Virus record (IMG/VR): IMGVR_UViG_3300017756_000047
Span: 1 to 34,275 of that record
Direction: 5' to 3' (one strand)
Origin: a virus
DNA length: 34,275 bases
Of the stretch, positions 21,244-30,073 are shown piece after piece (position 1 is the stretch's first letter; every line of letters starts with the position of its first letter). Under the pieces are notes generated by a model. That model worked only from the letters and a program-made list of their open reading frames with translations, did no database searches and was not told the origin of the DNA. The position numbers were made by a program, and so were the translations under genes.

Positions 21244-24200
21244 TTAAGAATTTATTTGAGATTTTAATAATTCAACCTCAGCTCTTAATTCTTGTACTGC
21301 TGCAACTAATAAAGGCACTAATTTTGCTTGATCAATACCTTGTGCTATAATTTCACCATCTTCATTTACAGCATCTTTTTTACCATGTATAGCTTCTGGT
21401 ACTACATCAGCAACTTCATGTGCTAAAAATCCATCAACTGTTTGTTCTGGTGTTAATGTAAAATTAAACCTTTTTGGTTGTAAATTATCTAACCTATCTA
21501 AAGCACCATTTAATTCAACTACATTTTCTTTTAATCTATAATCTGATGCTGATCCATAAAAAGTTGATGATCCATTAGTTGTTATATATCCAGTTTGTAC
21601 AGAGCCATAAATAAAATCAACATAACTAGGTGCTGTTGATCCACCAGCTAATCTTAAAAGCATTGCACAATCTGAGCCACTTGTTCCAGCATATACAAAT
21701 CTACCAGCAAAAACACCACTTGTTGATGAATAAGCATCAACTATATGCGATGGCATTGGTATTCCAGCAGCTACTCTGTCAGAATATAATGTACCATCTA
21801 TTTCAGCCGAACCACCAACATGAAGCTGATAACTGGGATTTGTTAAACCAATTCCTACGTTTCCATTCTGTAAAACGGTTAATCTATCTTGTCCTCCACT
21901 AGCAGTTTTTATACTAAAAGAACCAGCATTTTGTTCCATTTGAATAAACCCTGATAGATCATTTTTTTGACCCATTTGCATATAATCGCCACCAGCTCCA
22001 TCACCATTTGAGGCGTCAAAATACAATCTTGCATCCCCAGTTGATGAATTAGTTATTCCAATAGTAGTATTTGTAGAATCAGAACGATGAACATTTAATT
22101 TAAAATTAGGTGATGTCGTTCCAATTCCTACGTCTCCTGAGCTTCCTATATATAATCTTGAAGTGCCTGTCGTAGCAAATTGAATTTCAGTATCTCCAAA
22201 AACAGCTAATCTATTAGTAGAAGTAATATCATATAAACTTAAAACTTGTGAATTTCCTCCATTAGTTTTAAAACCATAAGTATTACCAGTTCCTAAAGTT
22301 CCTGTTAATTTTAAAAAATAATTACTTTCGGCTTGCTCGGTAATATGTAATTTAGCGTTAGGAGAAGTTGTTCCGATTCCGACATTTCCCTGAGGCAGTA
22401 GTTGTAAATCTGCATTTGCTGTTATTTTTAAATCTATTCCATCTGTTCCTATAGTACCCTTTTGTGAGCCACTATATTTAAAATTCATAAATCCAGTACC
22501 AGTAGTATTGACTGTAATATCCCCACCAGTTACATCAAGTTTTGAATCTGGTGATGTAGTATTGATACCTACGTTTCCTTGTAAATAATTTTTATCGCCT
22601 TGAACATAGATACCCCAAGCATTAGCACTTTTAGTTCCAGTATAAGTTCCATAAAACAAATATGAATTTGAAATGGTAGGTACTGCACCCTCATTGTTGT
22701 CAATAACTATTCTAGTACCAATTATATTATTATAAGTTAATGCAGTTTGTTCATCTATTTGTACTTCTCCATATATCGCAGTAGCATTATCAACATTAGC
22801 ATCTCTATTATTTGCAATAAAAACTTGACCATGTAAACCATAAGCATTATCAACATCACCATCATCTTGTACTTGTGCTACACCTCTAGTTCCATACAAA
22901 TTAGAAACACCACCACTTGCACTATTCGCATCATGTGTTGCTATACCATATGCTCCAACAACTTCTGCAGTTTTAGCACCAGTATAATTCGATTCAGCAT
23001 AAAAATAACCACCTCTTACTATATCAGCAAAACCACTATTTCTAGTATCTGATTTAATACCAATAATTCTGTGTTCATTAGTAGCATCACCATTAGCTGA
23101 TGAATCTAAATCTATTCTTATTCCAGTTTGTTCTGTATCTGTTGCATTAGATTTTGTTCCTGAGTAATTAGCATCAATAAATATTGCGTCTGATCCAGTA
23201 TCAGGATTATTTCTAGTATGCGAAACATCAACTGTTTTTGCAGTATCGCTATTTCCAGTAGATACAGTCAATTTATGACTAGGAGAAGTGACATTAATAC
23301 CTACGTTGCCTAAAGAGTTGATAGTCATTTTGGTACTGCCATTAAAATCAAAATTTAACAGATTAACTGGTGAATATCCAACGTCCCAATAATTACCTAA
23401 AGTATCACTTGCATTCGACTCTGCAAACCTTATAGTTGACGTTGCGGTCGAGGAAGAGGTATCAGAATCTCTTATAGTTAAAATAGGATTGTTTCCTACA
23501 ATTTCTAATTTAGTATCAGGCGAATCAGTTCCAATTCCTACGTTTCCGTCACTTAATATTACTAGCTTATCAGATGTATTTACACCAAATCTCATTTTGT
23601 TATCATTGTGTTGATAAGCAATATATCCAGCATATTCAGCAGTACCACTCGTTCCATCTGCAAAATGTAAAGCACCTGTATTTGCAGCTCCAGTTGCTAT
23701 TGTAATACCGTGATTACTACTTCCTCCAACTACTAAATCGTTTGCAGTAGAATAATAATCAGATGGATTTGATACTCCAATTCCTACTTTGCCGTCAACA
23801 ATAGTCATTACATTGGTGTTAGTTCCATCAACTTTTGTTCTAAAAGTAATTTGCCCATCATCAACATCGTGTCTTTTTATATCAAGAGAGCCATAGAAAG
23901 TTGAATCTCCATAACCAAATACTCGCATAACATATTCATCATCTGATGCACTTGTGTGAGTTCCTTGTACATATGCATAATCAGTTGATGTTAGTTCTAT
24001 TTTTCTTCCAGTAGATATATCGCCAGTTATAGTAACACCTGTATTTGTTGTTTCAAACTTTTTCGAGTTGTTATAGTATAAATCTACACTTCCATTATTT
24101 GTAAAAGTTGCTGCTGTTTTTGCTGTTGCATTAGTAGTAATTATAACTTGAGTTCCATTTGTATCAAGATATAAATTACCAGTACCAAGCTCTCTTATAT

Positions 24201-27200
24201 AACTATTACTACCATCGTGGTATATTTCTAAATCTGGAGTTGTTAAATCACCAAAATAGAGTTTATCATTATCTCCAAAATATGCATTACTTGTAAAATA
24301 AACATTACTTAAAAACTTTGATACTCCATCTATAAACAATTGACTAGCTGTAGAATCCCACTTAATACTAGCATCATTTGCTGTGTCGTTACCAAAGTAT
24401 AGTTTTAAATTATCTACAATGTGTGGTGATCTCCCAAATGGTACTGTGTTTGTAGAGCCATCTAACCTAAAGTATTCAATTACATCACCAGAACCATTGT
24501 CAGTTCTAAATATAATATCTTCATCATCTGCATAATTAGTTATATATAAACTACCATTATGGTTTTCAATGTTACCATTGCCTGATGTCGAATTATGGTA
24601 TAATCTTATGTCATTATTTTCACCTAAACGTAATTCTACATTATCATTAAATCTCATTAATCTATTTACATAGATTCTTTCATCATCACCATTAATTTCT
24701 ATATAGGTTGCATTACCTCCAGAGCCATCATCTGCTTGAAAATACATAGCAGAATTATTTGCTTCTGCTCTAAAATACATACTACCAATCTCCCCATCTA
24801 TAAATGAACTACTACCATTATGCTGTATTCTTAATCCAATAGAATCACCCATTCTTATTTGGTCACCATTTCTAAAATAAAAATCAGCACCATCAATAGT
24901 AATATTTCTAGTTAAAAGGTTAGGAACATCATTTGCCCTACCAGCACCAAATACTTTTATCAATCCATTACTTGCATGAGATTTTATTACAATAGCAATC
25001 TTTTGTACTTCTTCTGTTGTTGCAATTGGTTTAGTAGCTGTAAATTGGCCAGCAGTTGCAGAAACATATAACTCATCACCGACACTAAAAGCAGATGTAT
25101 CAATGCCTTGTACAGTACCAAACATTACTGCCTTACCCTCATCATCATCTAATAATGCCTCATTTAAAACACCTATTGCTGGCATTCTACCACTATTAGC
25201 ATCTGCTGCAACAACCTCAATAACATTTCCACTTAATGTTCCAGTTGGCTCAGCATGAACAACAGTACCTTTTGCTAAAGTAGCACCATGAACATTTTTA
25301 ACATCAACCTCTAATCTTTTAGCTGTGTCTGCTTCAAAATCAATCCAGTTAGTACCAGTTCCAGTAGATGATAATAACTGTCCACTTGTACCAGCATCAC
25401 CATCAGAATCTTTTATAGCACCTACAACAGCTAAGTTATCAAGGAATTTTGATTCGCCATCAATAAATAGCTCATTTGCTGTTGAATCCCATTTTATACT
25501 TGCATCGTTAGCAGTTTCATTTCCGAAATATAACTTGACATTATCGACAATGTGAGGTGATCTGCCGAAAGGAATAGTATTTGTTGAGCCATCTACCCTA
25601 AAATATTCTATAGTGTCTCCACTACCATTATCTGATTTAAATACTATATCTGCGGCATCTGTAGTTTGTTCTATAATTAAATTACCTTTTTCGTTTTTAA
25701 TATAGCCATCAGTGTCATCGTGATATATTTGTAAATCAGAATCAGTACCAAAATTTATTTTTTGGTCATCTGCCATTATAATATCATTAGCACCTGAGGT
25801 ATTACCAACCCCTAAAACATTACTTAATGATTGTGCTGGTATTAAATTATCATCTACATATTTTTTAGATGCTGCGTGAGCATCTGCTGTTGGTGTTTCT
25901 GGAATAGTAACATTATTAGCAAAAGTTGCATTTTGTGACTCATCAATAGTTAATGCTGTTGTTAATGTACCAGAATTATCTGTTTGTATTAATATTTTTG
26001 ATGGATAATTATTAGCACTCCATCCAGATACTGCTTGAACTCTAATTCTAGCACCAGAATTAAAAGTTCCATCTGTTGGATCATCTCCTGAAAAATTAAG
26101 TGAACCAATATGATTGTCAGTACCGATTGTTGTATCATTTCTTTGTAGTGATAAAATACCACCAGCTGTTGCTCTAACTTTAGTATCAACATTTGAGACA
26201 ACAGAGCTTGAATAAAGCTCCATTATTTGTGGTGTATCAACTGCAACTCCACTTGTTACATCATCTTTTAATTCAAAAGTCATTTTAGCAGTAGTGCCAT
26301 CAGTTGTAACTACAATACGACCAGAACTTCCATCTTGCTCAGGTGTTCCTGAAACATGATTAAATGTAACATTAGCATTTCCATAACCATCATTGTGAGT
26401 TAATGCAACACCACCATTTCCTAAACCAGCAATAATATAATTGTTACTTGCTATTTGACCATTTACCTCAAGTTTATAGTCAGGAGCTGTTACACCAATA
26501 CCAACTTTGTTATTTGTAGCATCTGCATAAATTAAATTGGTATCAACTGTAAAATTAAAAGCATTAACACTTACACCAGCTGAATCAACAGAAAATTTTG
26601 CATTTGAATTATAAATTAAATCAATACCACCAGTACCATCATAAATAGTTATACCATTATTTTGTTGTGAATTATTTATTGTCCAATCACCAGATGATTC
26701 TGTAATTGTTAAATGGTCAGAACCACTTGTTAATTCTAATGTATCTGATTTTAATAACCCACTAAAAGTACCAGTAGTACCACTTATAGCACTACCAGTA
26801 ATATTGCCAAAAGTAACATTACTAGTAGTTGAAACATCTTGACCAATAGCAATTTCGCCATTAGTTATTGTAACTCCAGTACCCTCAGTAAAACTAGCTC
26901 TGGCTCTAGCAGTTGTAAAATATAAATTAGTTGTACCCTCACTTAAATCATCTGTGTCTTTACTACTTAAATCAAGATTAGCACCAGTTTGTAGATTAAC
27001 CCTTGCATCTGCTCTTGCATTAGTATAATATAAATTTGTACCCTCTGCTAAATTAGTTGTTGTATGATTAGATAATGAGCTAACAGTACCAGTTACATTA
27101 CCCTCTAAATTAGCTACAAGAGTACCAATTGTATATCCACTAGCTGATGTATCAACAGTTGTTGTTGGCTCAACAGTAGTGCCTATAAATAGCTTAAACT

Positions 27201-27606
27201 TATCATCACTAGCATCATTGAAAAAACCTTTATATTTTGTACCAGTTGCTACATATTTACCGAACAAACCAATATCTAAAGTGTTAGCTGTATTATCTTT
27301 TGCTAATTTTATTATTGGATCTTCAACTGCAAGATCTTGTACATTCAAATATGTAAGTGTACCATTTACTGTAAGATTACCAGATACTATTAAATTACCA
27401 CCAATTTTAGCATTACCACTTGTATGAAACTGATAAGCTGGTGAAATACCAATACCTAATCTAGTTCCAGATAAATATAAAGGTGAATCGTTACCTAAAC
27501 CATCACTTAAAAGTTTTGGAGTTGCTGTTAAGTTTGAATTGTCTCCAATTTTGATTATTGCATTATAAGTATCTTGAACCCTTAAACCAGTATATGATGT
27601 TGCCAT
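21244..27606 (-). CDS. Giant tail fibre/spike with C-terminal S74 intramolecular chaperone
   Basis: At 2,120 residues it occupies nearly a fifth of the genome. The N-terminus (TSYTGLRVQDTYNAIIKIGD) should attach to the tail. The body is beta-rich fibre with nine imperfect VGIGTTSPNAKLHI-like motifs (for example LGIGISPAY, VGIGVTAPDYKLEV, VGINTTSPDSKLDV, VGIGTTSPNFKLNV). Residues about 760-894 form a distinct beta domain (KGTVVHAEPTGTL, GVLNEALLDDDEGKAVMFGT, FSVGDELYVSATAGQFTATK). Two about 70-residue blocks are duplicated. The last 105 residues are a Peptidase_S74 domain: ASDYRLKENV with the Ser/Lys autocleavage pair (near residue 2019), LQPKRFNFT, DGFLAHEVADVVPEAI, then a coiled coil LVPLLVAAVQELRAEVELLK. 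Trimer folding followed by self-cleavage is expected. It is the likely host-range determinant. Confidence 0.92.
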   Translation of the reverse strand: MATSYTGLRVQDTYNAIIKIGDNSNLTATPKLLSDGLGNDSPLYLSGTRLGIGISPAYQFHTSGNAKIGGNLIVSGNLTVNGTLTYLNVQDLAVEDPIIKLAKDNTANTLDIGLFGKYVATGTKYKGFFNDASDDKFKLFIGTTVEPTTTVDTSASGYTIGTLVANLEGNVTGTVSSLSNHTTTNLAEGTNLYYTNARADARVNLQTGANLDLSSKDTDDLSEGTTNLYFTTARARASFTEGTGVTITNGEIAIGQDVSTTSNVTFGNITGSAISGTTGTFSGLLKSDTLELTSGSDHLTITESSGDWTINNSQQNNGITIYDGTGGIDLIYNSNAKFSVDSAGVSVNAFNFTVDTNLIYADATNNKVGIGVTAPDYKLEVNGQIASNNYIIAGLGNGGVALTHNDGYGNANVTFNHVSGTPEQDGSSGRIVVTTDGTTAKMTFELKDDVTSGVAVDTPQIMELYSSSVVSNVDTKVRATAGGILSLQRNDTTIGTDNHIGSLNFSGDDPTDGTFNSGARIRVQAVSGWSANNYPSKILIQTDNSGTLTTALTIDESQNATFANNVTIPETPTADAHAASKKYVDDNLIPAQSLSNVLGVGNTSGANDIIMADDQKINFGTDSDLQIYHDDTDGYIKNEKGNLIIEQTTDAADIVFKSDNGSGDTIEYFRVDGSTNTIPFGRSPHIVDNVKLYFGNETANDASIKWDSTANELFIDGESKFLDNLAVVGAIKDSDGDAGTSGQLLSSTGTGTNWIDFEADTAKRLEVDVKNVHGATLAKGTVVHAEPTGTLSGNVIEVVAADANSGRMPAIGVLNEALLDDDEGKAVMFGTVQGIDTSAFSVGDELYVSATAGQFTATKPIATTEEVQKIAIVIKSHASNGLIKVFGAGRANDVPNLLTRNITIDGADFYFRNGDQIRMGDSIGLRIQHNGSSSFIDGEIGSMYFRAEANNSAMYFQADDGSGGNATYIEINGDDERIYVNRLMRFNDNVELRLGENNDIRLYHNSTSGNGNIENHNGSLYITNYADDEDIIFRTDNGSGDVIEYFRLDGSTNTVPFGRSPHIVDNLKLYFGNDTANDASIKWDSTASQLFIDGVSKFLSNVYFTSNAYFGDNDKLYFGDLTTPDLEIYHDGSNSYIRELGTGNLYLDTNGTQVIITTNATAKTAATFTNNGSVDLYYNNSKKFETTNTGVTITGDISTGRKIELTSTDYAYVQGTHTSASDDEYVMRVFGYGDSTFYGSLDIKRHDVDDGQITFRTKVDGTNTNVMTIVDGKVGIGVSNPSDYYSTANDLVVGGSSNHGITIATGAANTGALHFADGTSGTAEYAGYIAYQHNDNKMRFGVNTSDKLVILSDGNVGIGTDSPDTKLEIVGNNPILTIRDSDTSSSTATSTIRFAESNASDTLGNYWDVGYSPVNLLNFDFNGSTKMTINSLGNVGINVTSPSHKLTVSTGNSDTAKTVDVSHTRNNPDTGSDAIFIDANYSGTKSNATDTEQTGIRIDLDSSANGDATNEHRIIGIKSDTRNSGFADIVRGGYFYAESNYTGAKTAEVVGAYGIATHDANSASGGVSNLYGTRGVAQVQDDGDVDNAYGLHGQVFIANNRDANVDNATAIYGEVQIDEQTALTYNNIIGTRIVIDNNEGAVPTISNSYLFYGTYTGTKSANAWGIYVQGDKNYLQGNVGINTTSPDSKLDVTGGDITVNTTGTGFMNFKYSGSQKGTIGTDGIDLKITANADLQLLPQGNVGIGTTSPNAKLHITEQAESNYFLKLTGTLGTGNTYGFKTNGGNSQVLSLYDITSTNRLAVFGDTEIQFATTGTSRLYIGSSGDVGIGTTSPNFKLNVHRSDSTNTTIGITNSSTGDARLYFDASNGDGAGGDYMQMGQKNDLSGFIQMEQNAGSFSIKTASGGQDRLTVLQNGNVGIGLTNPSYQLHVGGSAEIDGTLYSDRVAAGIPMPSHIVDAYSSTSGVFAGRFVYAGTSGSDCAMLLRLAGGSTAPSYVDFIYGSVQTGYITTNGSSTFYGSASDYRLKENVVELNGALDRLDNLQPKRFNFTLTPEQTVDGFLAHEVADVVPEAIHGKKDAVNEDGEIIAQGIDQAKLVPLLVAAVQELRAEVELLKSQINS
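24310..24519 (-). repeat. Diverged internal duplication in fibre gene, copy 2
   Basis: This block corresponds to 25441-25650 with an offset of 1,131 bp (377 codons). Both encode IEYFR(V/L)DGSTNT, PFGRSPHIVDN, KLYFGN, TANDASIKWDSTA and LFIDG with nearly the same amino acids, while the third codon positions differ widely. The duplication is therefore old and kept at the protein level. Confidence 0.85.
25441..25650 (-). repeat. Diverged internal duplication in fibre gene, copy 1
   Basis: Partner of 24310-24519 (see there). In copy 1 the encoded block includes GDTIEYFRVDGSTNTIPFGR and NETANDASIKWDSTANELF. It lies just N-terminal of the distinct beta domain (about residues 760-894), which the two copies flank. 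Confidence 0.85.
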
Positions 27607-27638
27607 AAAATGTTTTTTACAAATTTAAGCAATTTCGA

Positions 27639-27770
27639 TTACCTTTGTTTCCCTTGACCTCGATACTTTTTTTTGTAACCTTTTTGACCTTTTGATGCAT
27701 TCTTTGAGTGTATGCCTGGTCGCTTCTTTTTTTGTTTAGCTCTATATATTTGAACTATATTTTTTGCCAT
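27639..27770 (-). CDS. Small highly basic protein, 43 aa
   Basis: From the ATG at 27768-27770, which overlaps the holin stop by one base (TAATG), to a TAA at 27639. The sequence is almost all Lys, Arg, Gln and Gly after the first ten residues: IVQIYRAKQKKKRPGIHSKN, then KGQKGYKKKYRGQGKQR. The RPGIHSK and KKYRGQGK ends occur in tiny proteins of many phages between lysis and structural genes. Function unknown; RNA or DNA binding fits the charge. Its short length makes it easy to miss in automatic annotation. Confidence 0.82.
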   Translation of the reverse strand: MAKNIVQIYRAKQKKKRPGIHSKNASKGQKGYKKKYRGQGKQR

Positions 27771-28228
27771 TATTTTTTAAATATACTTGTTGCTTTTTCT
27801 GTTGTACGACCACCAAAGTATGCTAACACTACTGCCATCATCACCTTTTCAAATGTATCATTCCAAGTTTCACCTATATGAAATGGCACACTTTCAATAC
27901 TATCTAATATACCAGCCAATGAAAAAACAACTATACACCAAACTAAAACAAGTGGTCGCACATTCTTACTTAGCCAAGAATCGCTAATTGAATCAGCTTT
28001 CCATCTACTAGTAATAGATTCTATTTCTTTGTTTTGTTGGTCATAAATTAATTGTTGTAATCTAATTTTATCTTCATTAGATATTTTTGCCTTACCAATT
28101 TGTGCTAATGCTTCTTGTGGTGAGCTAACACCATTTAAAACTTTTCCTAGTGTTGGATTAATCATTGATGCAGCACCAAATAATAATTTTCCTACTGTTG
28201 TCTCTTTGAATTTCTTTTTATCGCTCAT
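27770..28228 (-). CDS. Holin of the 3TM superfamily
   Basis: From the Met at 28226-28228 (MSDKKKFKETTVGKLLFGAA) the protein has 152 residues; the longer reading from 28255 adds nine residues inside the previous gene. Family marks of 3TM holins are RWKADSISDSWLSKNVRPLV (75-94), a membrane segment LVLVWCIVVFSLAGIL, a second segment VMMAVVLAYFGG (129-140), and the GGRTTEKAT signature. Amphipathic N-terminal helices supply the remaining region. It should form the lesion through which the M15 endolysin, encoded two genes upstream, reaches the cell wall. It overlaps the preceding 52-residue gene by 11 bp. Confidence 0.85.
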   Translation of the reverse strand: MSDKKKFKETTVGKLLFGAASMINPTLGKVLNGVSSPQEALAQIGKAKISNEDKIRLQQLIYDQQNKEIESITSRWKADSISDSWLSKNVRPLVLVWCIVVFSLAGILDSIESVPFHIGETWNDTFEKVMMAVVLAYFGGRTTEKATSIFKK

Positions 28229-28376
28229 AACTATAAAATCTAAAGTGTAAACCAAATAAAACTAAATAAACATTTAATTCAGAAAATTGACTTTCATCAT
28301 CATATGGATAGTAAGCAAATCCTAATAATAAGCCATTGCTTAAAGTTTCCATAATTCCAAATTGAAATTTATTCAT
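28218..28376 (-). CDS. Unknown protein in lysis region, 52 aa
   Basis: A 52-residue frame (ATG at 28374-28376, TAA at 28218) fits exactly between endolysin and holin with overlaps of 8 and 11 bp. It reads MNKFQFGIMETLSNGLLLGF, AYYPYDDESQFSELNVYLVL, FGLHFRFYSYER. It has two hydrophobic patches but not a full membrane span. I have seen such a protein form (GLLLGFAYYP...YLGLFGLHFRFW) beside phage lysis genes; role unknown. Confidence 0.75.
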   Translation of the reverse strand: MNKFQFGIMETLSNGLLLGFAYYPYDDESQFSELNVYLVLFGLHFRFYSYER

Positions 28377-28839
28377 TAGTTATATCAATGTATTTTGTTT
28401 TGCCATTTTCCTTGATAGCTTTTAAACATCTTTTTCTGTTAGAATCAGCATCTACATAACTTACATGAATCCAGGATGCATTGCCATTTTCATCTGGAAA
28501 CTCAAATATTAATTGATCAAAATCTAAATTTTCTTTTATGTATTTATACATATCATTGTTGCTCATATAACCATAATTATCATCAATATCAATAGCTCTG
28601 CCTTGACAATGTTGAGATTTACTTGAACCACCAATTGCTTTATTTAAATCCTCACATCTAAAAAAAGAATTAATTTTTATAGCACCACCAACAGCTTTTC
28701 TAAGTGGCTCAAATACATTCTTAGCAATGATCTCCATATTTTGTAGCTGATACTCATTTGGTGTATTATCTATCACTAAACGTAATGCTGTAACACTTCT
28801 TGTAGCTTCTTTATACGATATGTGTTCGCTTATTTTCAT
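28369..28839 (-). CDS. Peptidase M15 family endolysin (D,D- or L,D-peptidase)
   Basis: A 156-residue zinc peptidase that would cut peptidoglycan stem peptides at lysis. The M15A core is complete: NEYQLQNMEIIAKNVFEPLR (28-47), SFFRCEDLNKAIGGSSKSQH (58-77) with zinc ligand His77, GRAIDID with Asp84, FDQLIFEF with the likely general base Glu113, and WIHVSY with His125. No signal peptide is present, so export depends on a holin, which fits the holin gene close by. It is about the normal size of the single-domain phage form, without a separate wall-binding domain. Confidence 0.93.
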   Translation of the reverse strand: MKISEHISYKEATRSVTALRLVIDNTPNEYQLQNMEIIAKNVFEPLRKAVGGAIKINSFFRCEDLNKAIGGSSKSQHCQGRAIDIDDNYGYMSNNDMYKYIKENLDFDQLIFEFPDENGNASWIHVSYVDADSNRKRCLKAIKENGKTKYIDITNE

Positions 28840-28842
28840 TTA

Positions 28843-29184
28843 TTAGTTTGTTGATGCTCTCCTAGTTCTTTTAATTCTGTTTATTTCGTATTGAATCTCC
28901 ATATTGGTTTCCTGGATTTTAAATGATAAGTCAGCTACAAATTGTCTCCTTACCCTACCATTGCCATCAATAATAACTATAACTGGTACTGATTGAATAC
29001 TACTCTGTACATCTTTAGGTTGATCTTTTAACCAACTAAATTTTACAGTAGCTCCAGTAATACCACTTAAATCATAGTTATTTTGTTTGTTCCATTTTGC
29101 ATTTATCTGCAAAACAGTAACATCTTGACTATGAACAAAACTCGCAACCAATACAAATATCACACATAATATAAATTTTTTCAT
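28843..29184 (-). CDS. Secreted thioredoxin-fold-like protein without CxxC
   Basis: A 113-residue protein with a clear signal peptide (MKKFILCVIFVLVASFVHSQ). The rest recalls a thioredoxin fold: VTVLQINAKWNKQNN at the position of the TlpA-type active-site strand, FSWLKDQPKDVQ, then SVPVIVIIDGNGRVRRQF with the cis-Pro-containing VPV strand. The Cys pair is absent, so no redox chemistry is expected. The AKWN form looks like a class I remember from flavobacterial phages near the endolysin. It overlaps the upstream gene by four bases (ATGA). A role in envelope disruption is inferred from context alone. Confidence 0.72.
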   Translation of the reverse strand: MKKFILCVIFVLVASFVHSQDVTVLQINAKWNKQNNYDLSGITGATVKFSWLKDQPKDVQSSIQSVPVIVIIDGNGRVRRQFVADLSFKIQETNMEIQYEINRIKRTRRASTN

Positions 29185-29489
29185 CTTTTAAAAACTTTGT
29201 CTTCTAAATCTTTTATTGCCTCTTTATTTTCTTCTACATCTTCTTTTATGTTTTCTGTAAGTTTATCAATCTGAACTATATTAGAACGTATTAACTCATC
29301 TTTGAATTTAAACTCCATTTTTTGTACAAACTCATCACCAGAAAAATTGTCTATTTTATTTTGTAATTCAGATATATCACTTTGTAAAGTAAACCACATA
29401 GAGGCAAGAGAAATCGTACCAGCTATAATGATTCCTATTGTTTTTAAATCTAATTGTACGTTAGTATCTTCACTAATTTTTGTTGCCAT
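29181..29489 (-). CDS. Membrane-anchored coiled-coil protein, possible i-spanin or holin-like
   Basis: A 102-residue protein: a short N-terminus with QLDLKTIGIIIAGTISLASM forming one membrane segment (about 15-33), then a charged coiled coil over the rest (SDISELQNKIDNF, TENIKEDVEENKEAIKDLED). One N-terminal membrane span with a long periplasmic or cytoplasmic coiled coil is the plan of inner-membrane spanins and of some accessory lysis proteins. It is translated together with the signal-peptide protein downstream, with which it may form a pair. No spanin lipobox is present in that partner, so the pair is only a suggestion. Confidence 0.65.
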   Translation of the reverse strand: MATKISEDTNVQLDLKTIGIIIAGTISLASMWFTLQSDISELQNKIDNFSGDEFVQKMEFKFKDELIRSNIVQIDKLTENIKEDVEENKEAIKDLEDKVFKR

Positions 29490-29634
29490 CTTCTTTTTTA
29501 CTTTTAATTTTTTGTATTGTATATATAATAGTAGCTAGTAATAAAATTATTCTTAATGAAATCTCAATATTACTTAAAGAAATTCCTAGTGCTATTGTGT
29601 TCATTATATATAATTTCATGTCTGTATGTTCCAT
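29473..29634 (-). CDS. Small membrane protein in lysis region, 53 aa (holin-like)
   Basis: A 53-residue frame (ATG at 29632-29634, TAG at 29473) filling the gap between the tail terminator gene (1 bp away) and the coiled-coil gene (17-bp overlap). Sequence: MEHTDMKLYIMNTIALGISL, SNIEISLRIILLLATIIYTI, QKIKSKKEDGNKN. One membrane segment at about 25-40 with a second amphipathic stretch before it and a charged Lys-rich tail: the form of a short holin or antiholin. It has no recognised family. Confidence 0.72.
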   Translation of the reverse strand: MEHTDMKLYIMNTIALGISLSNIEISLRIILLLATIIYTIQKIKSKKEDGNKN

Positions 29635-29635
29635 T

Positions 29636-30073
29636 TTAATTTAATTGTTCAACTCTATTTGATAATTCTATAACTCCTTTAAAGTAAGTTCCACCATCTG
29701 TATCTTCTTGACTATAATTAACACTTTCAACATTACATCCATATACTTTAAAATTATCACTAGACAAATCAAAATATCCACTTGTTCTAGTTCTTAGCAA
29801 AGATAAGCAAGTATTTACTAACTGATTTGCAACTAAATCACCACCAGAATCGCCTTGATATTTAGTAACAACTTCTACCCTTGTAATGACTTCACTAGTA
29901 AATGATTGTTGGTTTTGGTCAATCTCATTTGTGGCAACACTATAAACCCAAATGTATGGGGGATCAAAACTCCTGGACACCCTATTTGTAACTTGTACTG
30001 GTTGACCACTTATGCTTTGAGTGCCTATGGCTTCAATTATAGCTTTTCTTATATATTGCATTGGCTCTCTCAT
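29636..30073 (-). CDS. Tail terminator/completion protein (DUF3168-like)
   Basis: A 145-residue protein at the end of the neck genes. It begins with a helix (MREPMQYIRKAIIEAIG), continues with a beta strand PYIWVYSVATNEIDQ and a conserved-like VITRVEVVTKYQGDSGG, and ends with a helix and strand (YFKGVIELSNRVEQLN), the alpha-beta layout of tail terminators such as lambda gpU or HK97 gp11. It overlaps the gp10-like gene by four bases (ATGA). The start could also be the Met at residue 5. It would form the ring that stops tail polymerisation and joins head to tail. Confidence 0.72.
   Translation of the reverse strand: MREPMQYIRKAIIEAIGTQSISGQPVQVTNRVSRSFDPPYIWVYSVATNEIDQNQQSFTSEVITRVEVVTKYQGDSGGDLVANQLVNTCLSLLRTRTSGYFDLSSDNFKVYGCNVESVNYSQEDTDGGTYFKGVIELSNRVEQLN

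Noticed and set aside
25989-26201. A 70-codon minus-strand frame inside the fibre gene
   Set aside because: It is an out-of-frame overlap with the strongly supported fibre frame and has no start context or family.
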